The notes under the pieces are model-generated. The model was given only the letters and a program-made list of their open reading frames with translations. It searched no databases and was not told the DNA's origin. The position numbers and the translations under genes were made by a program. A stretch of 64,000 bases of DNA from Clostridia bacterium. GTDB lineage: Bacteria; Bacillota; Clostridia; Oscillospirales; SIG627. The stretch covers positions 234,763 through 298,762 of the forward strand of contig JAFWZW010000010.1 of the NCBI GenBank assembly GCA_017517325.1, written 5' to 3'. Shown here piece after piece: positions 1 to 7,624 of this stretch (its first letter is position 1; the number at the start of each line of letters is the position of its first letter).

Positions 1-1042
1 GCTTTTCTTCGGGAAGTTGTAATACGCGGTGCATCTCCGCCTTAGGCCCCATAGGAAGCTTGATCAGGCCTGCGTCAAAGTCCTTTTTCATCTGACGGAA
101 GCGGTCGATCTCATCCATCCCCTTGGTGTTGGTGGGAATGTATTCGATGCGATTGTGGCAGGTAATGGGGGTAGCCTTCTTTTCCACGGTCTTGTCCCAA
201 AGAGAGACCACCGCGTCGGTAATGATGCGCCCCATTCTTTCGCTGTTGGCGTAGCGCTTCTCTCTTTCAAGGGGATCACCCTTTTTGGCAACGGGGGGCT
301 TGGAGAAATCACAATGGTTGGTATCGCCCTGACAGCCGTTGACCAGAATACAATGGGTATCGGGAATTCTCTGTTCGGTCATACGGCGCACAAAGCCCGG
401 CCAGTCAGCGGAGATCTTGGAGCCGCCGATCACGTCGGGGTGGGTGGAAAAGTTCACCAGCGCAATGTCCTTTTTGCCCTCTCTCTTAAATTTGATCAGG
501 CGAACGGTGTTATCGGGCTCCCCGATGGGGCCCACCACGTCGGGCTTCATATAGCCGGGGTTGGTGCGGGTGGAGCCGTCTGCCATACGGTAGCGGCGGA
601 TAAAGGAGATCTGCTCGCTTGTCTGCTGCTCAGCAACGCTCACCACGGCCTCAGCCAGATCGTCTACCGCCATTTTCACAACGTCAAGGTACTTACGCTC
701 CAAAATATCAAGGTAAGCGGGGTCCTTCATGGTATCCTTCTGAAATTCGGAGCCGCCGATGCGCAGAGAGGTGTGCTGATGGAGGCCCTGAATGGCAACG
801 TTCTCCACAGGGATCCCCAGCATTTCCGCAATTTTGGTACGGGTCACGGTAGCCGCACCGAGGCGGGTGTAAACGAAGTCACCGGTCACGTAAACGGCGG
901 TGCTTTCATCGTCGCGAATGACGATGGCGTTCAGTTCGATGGGATCCAGCACCCCTTCGGCGTAACGGATCTCAAAATACCCTGCCAGAGGGCTCCCCAA
1001 AGGGGGAGTAATATCAACTCTTGCAAATCCTGCTTGAAACAT
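1..1042 (-). CDS. Neutral/alkaline ceramidase-like protein, paralog 1 (3' end outside window)
   Basis: Read on the complement from the ATG at 1042, preceded by AAGGAG (1051-1056), the frame stays open for 347 codons to the window edge, so the C-terminus is missing. It starts MFQAGFARVDITPPLG, the N-terminal signature of the neutral/alkaline non-lysosomal ceramidase family. The family metal-site motifs HQHTS and STHPDV are present. No signal peptide is seen, so it should be cytoplasmic, unlike secreted Pseudomonas ceramidase. Its KDPAYLD stretch after HQHTS resembles paralog 4 and not paralogs 2, 3 and 5, so there are two subfamilies in the array. It lies 19 bases after paralog 2 as the last visible gene of the operon. 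Ceramide hydrolysis itself is not shown; some other amide or ester may be the substrate. Confidence 0.85.
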   Translation of the reverse strand, partial: MFQAGFARVDITPPLGSPLAGYFEIRYAEGVLDPIELNAIVIRDDESTAVYVTGDFVYTRLGAATVTRTKIAEMLGIPVENVAIQGLHQHTSLRIGGSEFQKDTMKDPAYLDILERKYLDVVKMAVDDLAEAVVSVAEQQTSEQISFIRRYRMADGSTRTNPGYMKPDVVGPIGEPDNTVRLIKFKREGKKDIALVNFSTHPDVIGGSKISADWPGFVRRMTEQRIPDTHCILVNGCQGDTNHCDFSKPPVAKKGDPLEREKRYANSERMGRIITDAVVSLWDKTVEKKATPITCHNRIEYIPTNTKGMDEIDRFRQMKKDFDAGLIKLPMGPKAEMHRVLQLPEEK

Positions 1043-1061
1043 TTTTATATCTCCTTCGTTA

Positions 1062-2393
1062 TTATTTTTTCATATATTCCTTCAGCATTTCTGCTGCTGT
1101 GGACTGAAGCACCTCGGGAAGTTCTGCGTTGAACATAGCGGAAGCCACCTCGTAGCTGCCCTGGGCATAAGCCTCCCGTGAGGGAAGATAACCTTCCGCG
1201 CCGTTGGCAAGACAAGCGGTGAGAAGGAACAGTTCCGGCACCTGGGCACGAACGGCCTGGGCATATTCCGTAAAGGGCTCTCCTGCATAGCCCAAAATGG
1301 CGATCTTACCGAAGGCAACCATGGAAACGGGCACCGTCTGTACCGCAGACTTCGTATCCAGTCCTGCAATGCGAGCGACGAGACCCACACCTTCCGGGGG
1401 GAGTTCTTCCTTGGCAGGTCTGTCGCCGGACATAAAGCGGTTGTAAAGAGCCTTCATTTCGTCAATGCGCTCAATGCCCTCAGTCTTGGTCAAAAAGCGC
1501 TTGTATTCCACTCTGGCATACACGTTTTCCACGGGAGTCTCTTCTGCCTTATCCCAAAGGGAGACCACCGTATCGGCAATGATACTGCCCACTTTGCGGC
1601 AGTATTCATATTTCACGCGGATCCGTTCAGGGTTACCCTTTTTCAAGCCTGCGGCAGGGTTGGGCTTGAAGAAGTTGCAATGGTTTACGTCGCCCTGACA
1701 GCCGTTGATGAGAATGCAATGGGTATCGGGGATGCGCTCTTCGGTGAAGCGGCGCACAAAGCCCGGCCAGTCCGCAGAATATTTTAGCCCCGCAAACATA
1801 TCGGGGTGGTTCTGGAAGCCCACCATGGCAATATCAAATTTTCCTTCTCGTTTGAATCTTACCAGACGAACGGTATTGTCAGCATCCCCCACGGTACCCA
1901 CCACGTCGGGATTCAGGTAGCCTGGGTTGGTCTTGATGGAGCCGTCCTTCATACGGTAGCGGCGCACGAAGGCAACGGGCTCTGCCGTTTCTTCTTCTCC
2001 GATGGATACCTTTGCCTCCGAAAGATCGTCAATGGCCATTTTAGAGACGTCAACGAACTTGCAGCGGAGCATATCCTGATACACACGGCTCGACGGACCG
2101 CACTCCCCGGGGGTGGTGGAGGTGTGCTGATGCAGGGTCTGATAGAAAATATGATCCAAAGGAAGCCCCGTTTCCGCCGCAATCAGTTTGCGGTAGCGGG
2201 TCGCATCTTTTTCGGGGGTGTACATAAAGTCGCCGGTGATCACCAAAACCGTATCCTCGCCGCTTTTCAGGGCAACGGCGTTAAGGTAAAGGGGATCCAG
2301 GATCCCTTCGGCCAATCGGGTCTCAAAATGCCCGGTCAAGGGGGTGCCCAAAGGCGGGGTCACGTCAACTCTTGAAAAACCTGCTTGTAACAT
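1062..2393 (-). CDS. Neutral/alkaline ceramidase-like protein, paralog 2
   Basis: This is a complete 443-residue member. The start MLQAGFSRVDVTPPLG is chosen over an in-frame ATG 24 bases upstream because AAGGTG lies just before it and because all paralogs begin at this point. Visible family motifs in order are GDFMY, HQHTS, FQNHPDMF, AGEPFTEYA and EGYLPS; by homology these carry the two His, one Glu and one Tyr ligands of the zinc site. There is no signal peptide or membrane segment. The gene follows paralog 3 by 13 bases and precedes paralog 1 by 19, so it is operonic. Its 3' half is very close to paralog 3 at DNA level, which suggests a recent duplication. Family assignment is firm; the substrate is unknown. 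Confidence 0.88.
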   Translation of the reverse strand: MLQAGFSRVDVTPPLGTPLTGHFETRLAEGILDPLYLNAVALKSGEDTVLVITGDFMYTPEKDATRYRKLIAAETGLPLDHIFYQTLHQHTSTTPGECGPSSRVYQDMLRCKFVDVSKMAIDDLSEAKVSIGEEETAEPVAFVRRYRMKDGSIKTNPGYLNPDVVGTVGDADNTVRLVRFKREGKFDIAMVGFQNHPDMFAGLKYSADWPGFVRRFTEERIPDTHCILINGCQGDVNHCNFFKPNPAAGLKKGNPERIRVKYEYCRKVGSIIADTVVSLWDKAEETPVENVYARVEYKRFLTKTEGIERIDEMKALYNRFMSGDRPAKEELPPEGVGLVARIAGLDTKSAVQTVPVSMVAFGKIAILGYAGEPFTEYAQAVRAQVPELFLLTACLANGAEGYLPSREAYAQGSYEVASAMFNAELPEVLQSTAAEMLKEYMKK

Positions 2394-2406
2394 TTTTATC
2401 ACCTTT

Positions 2407-3732
2407 CTATTTCTCAATATATTCCTTCAGTATCGCCGCGGCGGTGGACTGAAGCACCTCGGGGAGCTCGCTGGGGAACATAGAAGCGGCCACCTCGTAG
2501 CTGCCCTGACCAAAGGCCTCCCGTGAGGGAAGGTAGCCCTCCGCGCCGTTGGCAAGACAAGCGGTAAGAAGGAACAGTTCCGGCACCTGGGCGCGCACGG
2601 CCTGGGCGTATTCCGTAAAGGGCTCGCCCGCATAGCCTAAAATGGCGATCTTACCGAAGGCAACCACGGAAACGGGAATGGTCTGCACCGCAGATCTACC
2701 CGGCATACGGGCAATGCGACCCACCAGACCCAACCCTTCCGGCGGAATCTCATCCTTTGCGGTGGGGTCACCTGCCATCACGCGGTCGTAAAGCGCCGTC
2801 ATTTCCTCGATCTGCTCGTAGCCCTCAGTCTTGGTCAAAAAGCGCTTGTATTCCACCTTGGAATATACGTTGTCCACGGGGGTCTCTTCTCCCTTGTCCC
2901 AAAGGGAGACCACCGTATCGGTAATGATGCGGCCCACCCTGCGGCAGTATTCGTATTTCAAACGAACGCCCTCAGGCGCCTTCAGCCCCTTGGAGGGGTT
3001 GGGCTTTGAAACGTCAACGTGGTTTACGTCTCCCTGACAGCCGTTGATGAGAATGCAATGCGTTCCGGGAATATCCTGTTCGGTCATACGGCGCACGAAG
3101 CCCGGCCAGTCGGCGGAAAACTTCTTGTGACCGATCATATCGGGGTGGTTCTAGAAGCCCACCAGAGCAATGTCATTTTTGCCGTCTCTTTTGAATCTAA
3201 CCAAGCGAACGGTATTATCCGCCTCTCCCACGGGACGGAGGATATCGGGGTTGAGATAGCCGGGGTTGGTCTTGATGGAGCCGTTCTTCATATAGTAGCG
3301 GCGCACGAAAGCAACGGGCTCCGCCGTTTCCTTTTCCGCGATGAAGACCTTGGCATCGGAAAGATCGTCCATTGCCATTTTCGCCACGTCAACGAACTTG
3401 CGGCAAAGGAGATCCTGATACGTGCGATCCACCGCACCGCCTTTACCGGGGGTGGTGGAGGTGTGCTGATGGATGGTCTGATAGAAAATATGGTCCAAAG
3501 GAAGCCCCGTTTCCGCCGCGATCAGCTTACGGTAACAGGTGACCTCCTTTTCCTCGGTATACATAAAGTCACCGGTGATGATCACCACCGTGTCCTCGCC
3601 GCTTTTCAGAGCAACGGCGTTCAGCTCCAAGGGATCTAAAATTCCTTCCGAAATTCTGGTTCTGAAATATCCGGTGAGAGGCGTGCCCAATTGCGGAGTC
3701 ACGTCAACTCTTGCAAATCCTGCTTGTATCAT
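2407..3732 (-). pseudogene. Ceramidase-like paralog 3, interrupted by an in-frame amber codon
   Basis: The gene reads as one frame from ATG at 3732 to TAG at 2407-2409, except for an internal TAG at 3151-3153. Paralog 2 has CAG (Gln) at this place in VGFQNHPD, so one C-to-T change explains the stop. The first fragment is 193 residues and keeps HQHTS. It loses the second His, which lies two residues after the stop, and the AGEPF and YLPS motifs. An ATG at 3138 could restart a 243-residue C-terminal piece, but no good ribosome site precedes it. The rest of the frame is intact, so the mutation is recent, or it is an assembly error. Because the gene also ends in TAG at its normal end, reading UAG as Gln is unlikely. 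Confidence 0.85.
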
Positions 3733-3746
3733 ATGGTATCTCCTTT

Positions 3747-5075
3747 TCAGTTGAGTTTTTCTTTGTGTTCGCCCAGCATACGGGCAATGGCAGCGGGAAC
3801 CTGATCCGCAAGGGAAACGGTGAAGCTGCTTCCCACCGCTTCATAGCCACCCTCCTCGAAGGCATCCTTGGAGGGAAGGTAGCCCTGAGCACCGTTTACA
3901 AGGCAAGCGGGCAACAGATACAGCTCCGGTGCCGCCTCTCTGGCCTTGACTCCATACCAGGTGAAGGGCTCGCCGCCCAAGCCTACGATGGCAATTTCAC
4001 CTATCCCCAAAATGTTCACGGGCATTTTCTGGAACAGGGTCTGCTCGGGCAAGTTCAGAACGCGGTTCATTTCCGCACGGGGACCCATGGGAAGCTTGAT
4101 CAGCTTTGCCTCAAAATCCTTTTTCATTTGGCGGAAGCGGTCGATCTCATCCATATATTTGGTGTTGGTGGGAACGTATTTCACCGTGCCGTAGCAAGCA
4201 ACGGGGGTCGCCTTCTTTTCAGCAGTCTCATTCCAGATCTCCTTGACGGTATCGGTAATGATGCGGCCCATTTTTTCACTGTGTGCGTAGCGCTTTTGAA
4301 AGAACAGCGGGTCCTCCTTTTTGGCAATGGAGGGCTTCTTTACGTCAATGTGGTTTACGTCGCCCTGAAAGCCATTGATGAGAATGCAATGGGTATCGGG
4401 GATCTCGCTTTCGGTCATACGGCGCACGAAGCCCGGCCAGTCGGAGGAAAGGTTGTTGCCGCCGATGACGTCGGGGTGGGTGGAAAAATGAACCAGCGCA
4501 ACGGTCTTTTTCCCTTCTCTTTCAAATTTCACAAGGCGAACGGTATTATCCGCATCCCCGATGGGGCCCTCGATCTCGGGGTTCAGACATCCGGGATTGG
4601 TACAGGTGGAGCCGTCCTTCATACGGAAGCGGCGCACGAAGGAAATGGGCTCTGCCGTTTCCTTATGAGCCACCGAGACTCTCGCCTCCCCAAGGTCGTC
4701 CAGCGCCATTTGCGCCACGTCAAGAAACTTGCGGTAAAGCAGGTCAAGATAAGCAGGGTCCTTCAAATGGTCGTCCTTGAAGGTGGTGCCCAAGCGGAAG
4801 GAAGTGTGCTGGTGCAGCGCCTGCAAAAATACGTTTTCAACGGGGATCCCGAAGCGCTCCGAGATCAGGCTGCGCAGCTCGTTTGCCTGATGCAGACGGA
4901 TGGCCACTGCGTCGCAGGTCACGTAAACGGCGGTATTTTCATCGTCCCGCACGGCCAGCGCGTTCAGCTGGATGGAATCCAGAATGGCATCGGCGAAGCG
5001 CACCTTAAAATATCCCGCCAGAGGGCAACCCAAATTGGGGGTAATGTCAACTCTTGCAAATCCTGCCTGAAACAT
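3747..5075 (-). CDS. Neutral/alkaline ceramidase-like protein, paralog 4
   Basis: This is a complete 442-residue member starting MFQAGFARVDITPNLG, with AGGAGA upstream. It keeps HQHTS, STHPDV, GGEPFTWYG and QGYLPS, so the predicted metal site is whole. It differs from paralogs 2, 3 and 5 in having TCDAVAIR in place of the GDFMY stretch and a longer segment after HQHTS that ends KDPAYLD, as in paralog 1. This divergence suggests a different substrate preference within the array. No export signal is visible. It sits 12 bases after paralog 5 and 14 before paralog 3 in the same transcription unit. The enzymatic role is inferred from family only. Confidence 0.87.
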   Translation of the reverse strand: MFQAGFARVDITPNLGCPLAGYFKVRFADAILDSIQLNALAVRDDENTAVYVTCDAVAIRLHQANELRSLISERFGIPVENVFLQALHQHTSFRLGTTFKDDHLKDPAYLDLLYRKFLDVAQMALDDLGEARVSVAHKETAEPISFVRRFRMKDGSTCTNPGCLNPEIEGPIGDADNTVRLVKFEREGKKTVALVHFSTHPDVIGGNNLSSDWPGFVRRMTESEIPDTHCILINGFQGDVNHIDVKKPSIAKKEDPLFFQKRYAHSEKMGRIITDTVKEIWNETAEKKATPVACYGTVKYVPTNTKYMDEIDRFRQMKKDFEAKLIKLPMGPRAEMNRVLNLPEQTLFQKMPVNILGIGEIAIVGLGGEPFTWYGVKAREAAPELYLLPACLVNGAQGYLPSKDAFEEGGYEAVGSSFTVSLADQVPAAIARMLGEHKEKLN

Positions 5076-5087
5076 AATTTTTCTCCT

Positions 5088-6407
5088 TTACTTTTCCAAA
5101 TGCTCTTTCAGCATATCGATGGCGGCATTCTGCAAGGTGGGGGCCGTCACCTCCGTAAAATTGGTGGTTCTGGCTTCATATCCGCCCTCGGCAAAAGCAC
5201 CGCTGCTGGGAAGGTAGCCCTGCCCACCGTTGGCAAGGCAGGCGGAAAGAACGAACAGCTCCGGCACCGCGGCGCGGGGAATATCCGCGTATTCGGTGAA
5301 GGGCTCGCCGCCGTAGCCGATGATGGCAACCTTACCGAAGGCAACCATAGAAACGGGCACTTTCTGAACCAGCGTCACGTTTTCCATATTGGCGATTCTT
5401 CTGACCTCGCCCTTTTCCGCCATATTGAGTTTGACGGGCAAGGGCTTTTCTTCCACGATCAGCTTGTGGAGAGCTCTGCATTCATCCAGTCTTTCAAGGC
5501 CTGCCGTGTTGGAGGGAACACGGAGCGTTTCCACCTTGGCAGAGATCTTTCCTTCGGGGATCGCTTCCGTTTCGTTCCACATTGCCACCACCGCATCGGT
5601 AATGATGCGGCCCATTCTTTGGCTGTTGGCGTATCTCTTTTCATAGAAATCGGGGTCGACTTTTCGGGCAACGGGGGGCTTTGAAACGTCAATGTGGTTA
5701 ACGTCGCCCTGACAGCCGTTCACCAGAATACAATGGGTTTCGGGGAGCGCCTTTTCCGTAAAGCGGCGCACAAAGCCCGGCCAGTCTGCGGAAAACTTGT
5801 TACCGCTGATCACGTCAGGGTGGGTCTGGAAGTTTACAAGGGCAATATCAAAAGCCCCTTCTCTTTCAAATTTCACAAGGCGAACGGTATTGTCAGCCTC
5901 TCCCAAGGGATGATCGATCTCGGGGTTTTGACTTCCGGGGTTGGTTTTGACGCTTCCGTCCTTCATACGGAAGCGGCGCACGAAGGAAATGGGCTCTGCC
6001 GTCTCCTTTGAAGCAATGGAAAGGGTGGCATCCTGAAGGTCGGCCAGGGCCATCTGCACCACGTCAACGTATTTGGCCGCAAGGTACGCCTTATAGGTTG
6101 CATCGGTAGGGCCCGAGGGACCCGCGGTGGTAGAGGTGTGCTGATGAATGGCCTGCATCAGAATGTGATCCGCAGGAATCCCCACCTTTTCCGCAATGAG
6201 GTTGCGGTAGTAGGTAGCGTCCTTTTCCACCATATACATAAAGTCACCGGTGATGATCACCACGGTCTCTTCCCCGCCCTTTACCGCAAGGGCGTTGAGG
6301 TAGATGGGATCCAGAACACCGTCAGATATTCTTAAACTGAAATAGCCCGTAAGCACCGTACCCAACTGAGGGGTTACGTCAACTCTTGCAAAACCCGCTT
6401 GAAACAT
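5088..6407 (-). CDS. Neutral/alkaline ceramidase-like protein, paralog 5 (first gene of operon)
   Basis: This 439-residue protein is the promoter-proximal gene. It starts MFQAGFARVDVTPQLG with AAGGAGAA upstream. Motifs seen are GDFMYMVEKDA, HQHTST, FQTHPDV, GGEPFTEYA and QGYLPS, giving all expected metal ligands of the ceramidase family. It has no signal peptide and no membrane segment. A well-formed sigma-A promoter (6470-6498) and an AT-rich palindrome (6430-6449) lie upstream. Secreted bacterial ceramidases are usually larger, near 650 residues, because of a C-terminal immunoglobulin-like domain. That domain is absent here, so these are catalytic-domain-only cytosolic relatives of unknown substrate. 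Confidence 0.88.
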   Translation of the reverse strand: MFQAGFARVDVTPQLGTVLTGYFSLRISDGVLDPIYLNALAVKGGEETVVIITGDFMYMVEKDATYYRNLIAEKVGIPADHILMQAIHQHTSTTAGPSGPTDATYKAYLAAKYVDVVQMALADLQDATLSIASKETAEPISFVRRFRMKDGSVKTNPGSQNPEIDHPLGEADNTVRLVKFEREGAFDIALVNFQTHPDVISGNKFSADWPGFVRRFTEKALPETHCILVNGCQGDVNHIDVSKPPVARKVDPDFYEKRYANSQRMGRIITDAVVAMWNETEAIPEGKISAKVETLRVPSNTAGLERLDECRALHKLIVEEKPLPVKLNMAEKGEVRRIANMENVTLVQKVPVSMVAFGKVAIIGYGGEPFTEYADIPRAAVPELFVLSACLANGGQGYLPSSGAFAEGGYEARTTNFTEVTAPTLQNAAIDMLKEHLEK

Positions 6408-6429
6408 ACTTTTTCTCCTTTGTCAAAGC

Positions 6430-6449
6430 TATATTGATATATCTATATA
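6430..6449. promoter_or_regulatory. AT-rich palindrome in the 5' leader of the ceramidase-like operon, possible operator
   Basis: A 20-base inverted repeat centred on GATATATC has a single mismatched pair. It lies between the predicted transcription start (about 6463) and the first ribosome site. A roadblock operator is plausible. It could also be chance in AT-rich DNA, and no regulator gene is adjacent. Confidence 0.35.
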
Positions 6450-6469
6450 TAAGAAATACCTTTAAGGTT

Positions 6470-6498
6470 AGAATAAAACAATTTTTGGCCCGTGTCAA
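6470..6498 (-). promoter_or_regulatory. Sigma-A promoter of the ceramidase-like operon
   Basis: On the complement, TTGACA (6498-6493) is followed by a 17-base spacer and TATTCT (6475-6470). The -35 is perfect and the -10 matches four of six positions. It lies downstream of the terminator of the preceding operon and points at paralog 5. Confidence 0.75.
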
Positions 6499-6520
6499 TA
6501 AAAACGGGGATTTCTTCATT

Positions 6521-6560
6521 AAAAAAGACAGAAAAAGGAGAACCGTCAAGTTCTCCTTTT
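6521..6560 (-). terminator. Terminator of the topoisomerase/yigZ operon
   Basis: The stem AAAAGGAGAAC pairs with GTTCTCCTTTT around a six-base loop, followed on the complement by a T-rich run. It starts at the stop codon of the unknown gene at 6559. Confidence 0.8.
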
Positions 6561-7026
6561 AATTTTCGGAAAAAAGTGCAGGATCAAAGGTCAGGGGAAT
6601 CACGAAGCGCATTTCCGCCTGCGGGGAAAAGTGCGGGGCATCCCCCTTGTGAAATTCCCTCTCATCCCCTACGAAGACCATACTGATCCCCGCCTCCTCT
6701 TCGCTTTGGCGGGGGGTGGTATCGCCCCCCTTTTTCAGGGTGGCGCAAAGGGGTGCGGCGCAAAGAAACAGCACCTCGCCCGTTTCATCCGGCTCCGCAA
6801 GGGGTCTGGCACAGGGAATCTTTTCAGGGTCGATCCCCAGCCCTCTTAAAAAATCAAGGCTCTTCTTTTCCCCCGTGGGCAAAAGGGTGCGAAAGATCTG
6901 CAGGGCAGGATCTTCCTCTTCGGGGAGCGTAAAGGCCCCGTAGCCCGCGGCGGTCTCCTCGGGGTAAAGCTCCAGCTCGTAAGAGCCGATCTCAAGGGTT
7001 TTCCCGATCTTCTGCAAAGGTCTCAC
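6559..7026 (-). CDS. Unknown protein, 155 residues
   Basis: I do not recognise this protein. The longest reading starts with GTG at 7026, giving MRPLQKIGKTLEIGSYELEL, and overlaps the end of the YigZ gene by 35 bases. A TTG at codon 4 is an alternative, and neither has a strong ribosome site, so the start is uncertain. The sequence is acidic and Pro-rich, has no signal peptide or membrane segment, and includes a CAAPLCATL stretch and a FVIPLTFDP ending. The overlap with yigZ and the terminator directly after it support its being the third gene of a gyrB-like, yigZ, unknown operon. Confidence 0.6.
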   Translation of the reverse strand: MRPLQKIGKTLEIGSYELELYPEETAAGYGAFTLPEEEDPALQIFRTLLPTGEKKSLDFLRGLGIDPEKIPCARPLAEPDETGEVLFLCAAPLCATLKKGGDTTPRQSEEEAGISMVFVGDEREFHKGDAPHFSPQAEMRFVIPLTFDPALFSEN

Positions 7027-7624
7027 CTACCGTTTTTGGATTGATCTTGCCTCCGGAAAGATCCGAAAGCAGCGTGGAAAGGATCTCCCTCTCCTCGGGC
7101 GATACGATCAGGGAGAGGGTCACGTTTTCGCCGAATTCCTTACCCGTCACCCGAAAGTTGCGGGCGCCCAATTCAAATTCCACCTTGGAAAACAAGGGGT
7201 AAGGGATATCCGCCTTCACCTGAAATACCTTGGAAAAGCGGCAGATCCCCGCGGCGGCAACCGCATCTCTCGCCCCTCTGGCGTAAGCGCGGGCAAGTCC
7301 CCCCGCACCCAAAAGGATCCCCCCGAAATAACGGGTCACCACCACGCAAAGGCCGCAGATCTCCTCTTTTTTCAAAACCTCCAGCATGGGGATGCCCCCG
7401 GTGCCCTTGGGCTCTCCGTCGTCGTCGAAGCGCTGGATATTTCCTTCTCGGTTGATAAAGGCGGAAACGTGGTGGCGGGCGTCGGGGTCCAGCTCCCTTG
7501 CCCGTGCCACGAAGGCCTGTGCCTCCTCCCAGGATTCGCAGGGGGTGACCCTGCCGATAAATTCACTCTTTTTTTCCGTAAAGCGGCTTTCTCCAAAGCC
7601 TCGGACCGTTCTGTAAAATTCCAT
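6992..7624 (-). CDS. yigZ: YigZ/IMPACT family protein (UPF0029)
   Basis: The 210-residue length is typical of bacterial YigZ. The N-terminal domain carries the family hallmarks DDDGEPKGTGGIPM (about residues 67-80) and VVVTRYFGGILLGAGGL (about 94-110). The C-terminal portion is the shorter ferredoxin-like domain of UPF0029 proteins. The family is linked to translation or nucleic-acid binding through its eukaryotic homologue IMPACT, but the bacterial function is not settled. Its ATG overlaps the stop of the topoisomerase gene by one base (TGATG), so translation is probably coupled. Confidence 0.92.
   Translation of the reverse strand: MEFYRTVRGFGESRFTEKKSEFIGRVTPCESWEEAQAFVARARELDPDARHHVSAFINREGNIQRFDDDGEPKGTGGIPMLEVLKKEEICGLCVVVTRYFGGILLGAGGLARAYARGARDAVAAAGICRFSKVFQVKADIPYPLFSKVEFELGARNFRVTGKEFGENVTLSLIVSPEEREILSTLLSDLSGGKINPKTVGETFAEDRENP

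Noticed and set aside
2407-3732. UAG recoding to glutamine or pyrrolysine as explanation of the internal stop
   Set aside because: The same gene ends in TAG at the position where all paralogs end. No other gene here has an internal TAG, and no suppressor tRNA is seen.
3711-5684. A 657-codon open frame on the + strand
   Set aside because: It is antisense to two ceramidase-like genes with clear family motifs and ribosome sites. Similar long antisense frames at 15201-16838 and 31020-32774 arise from the same GC-rich codon pattern.
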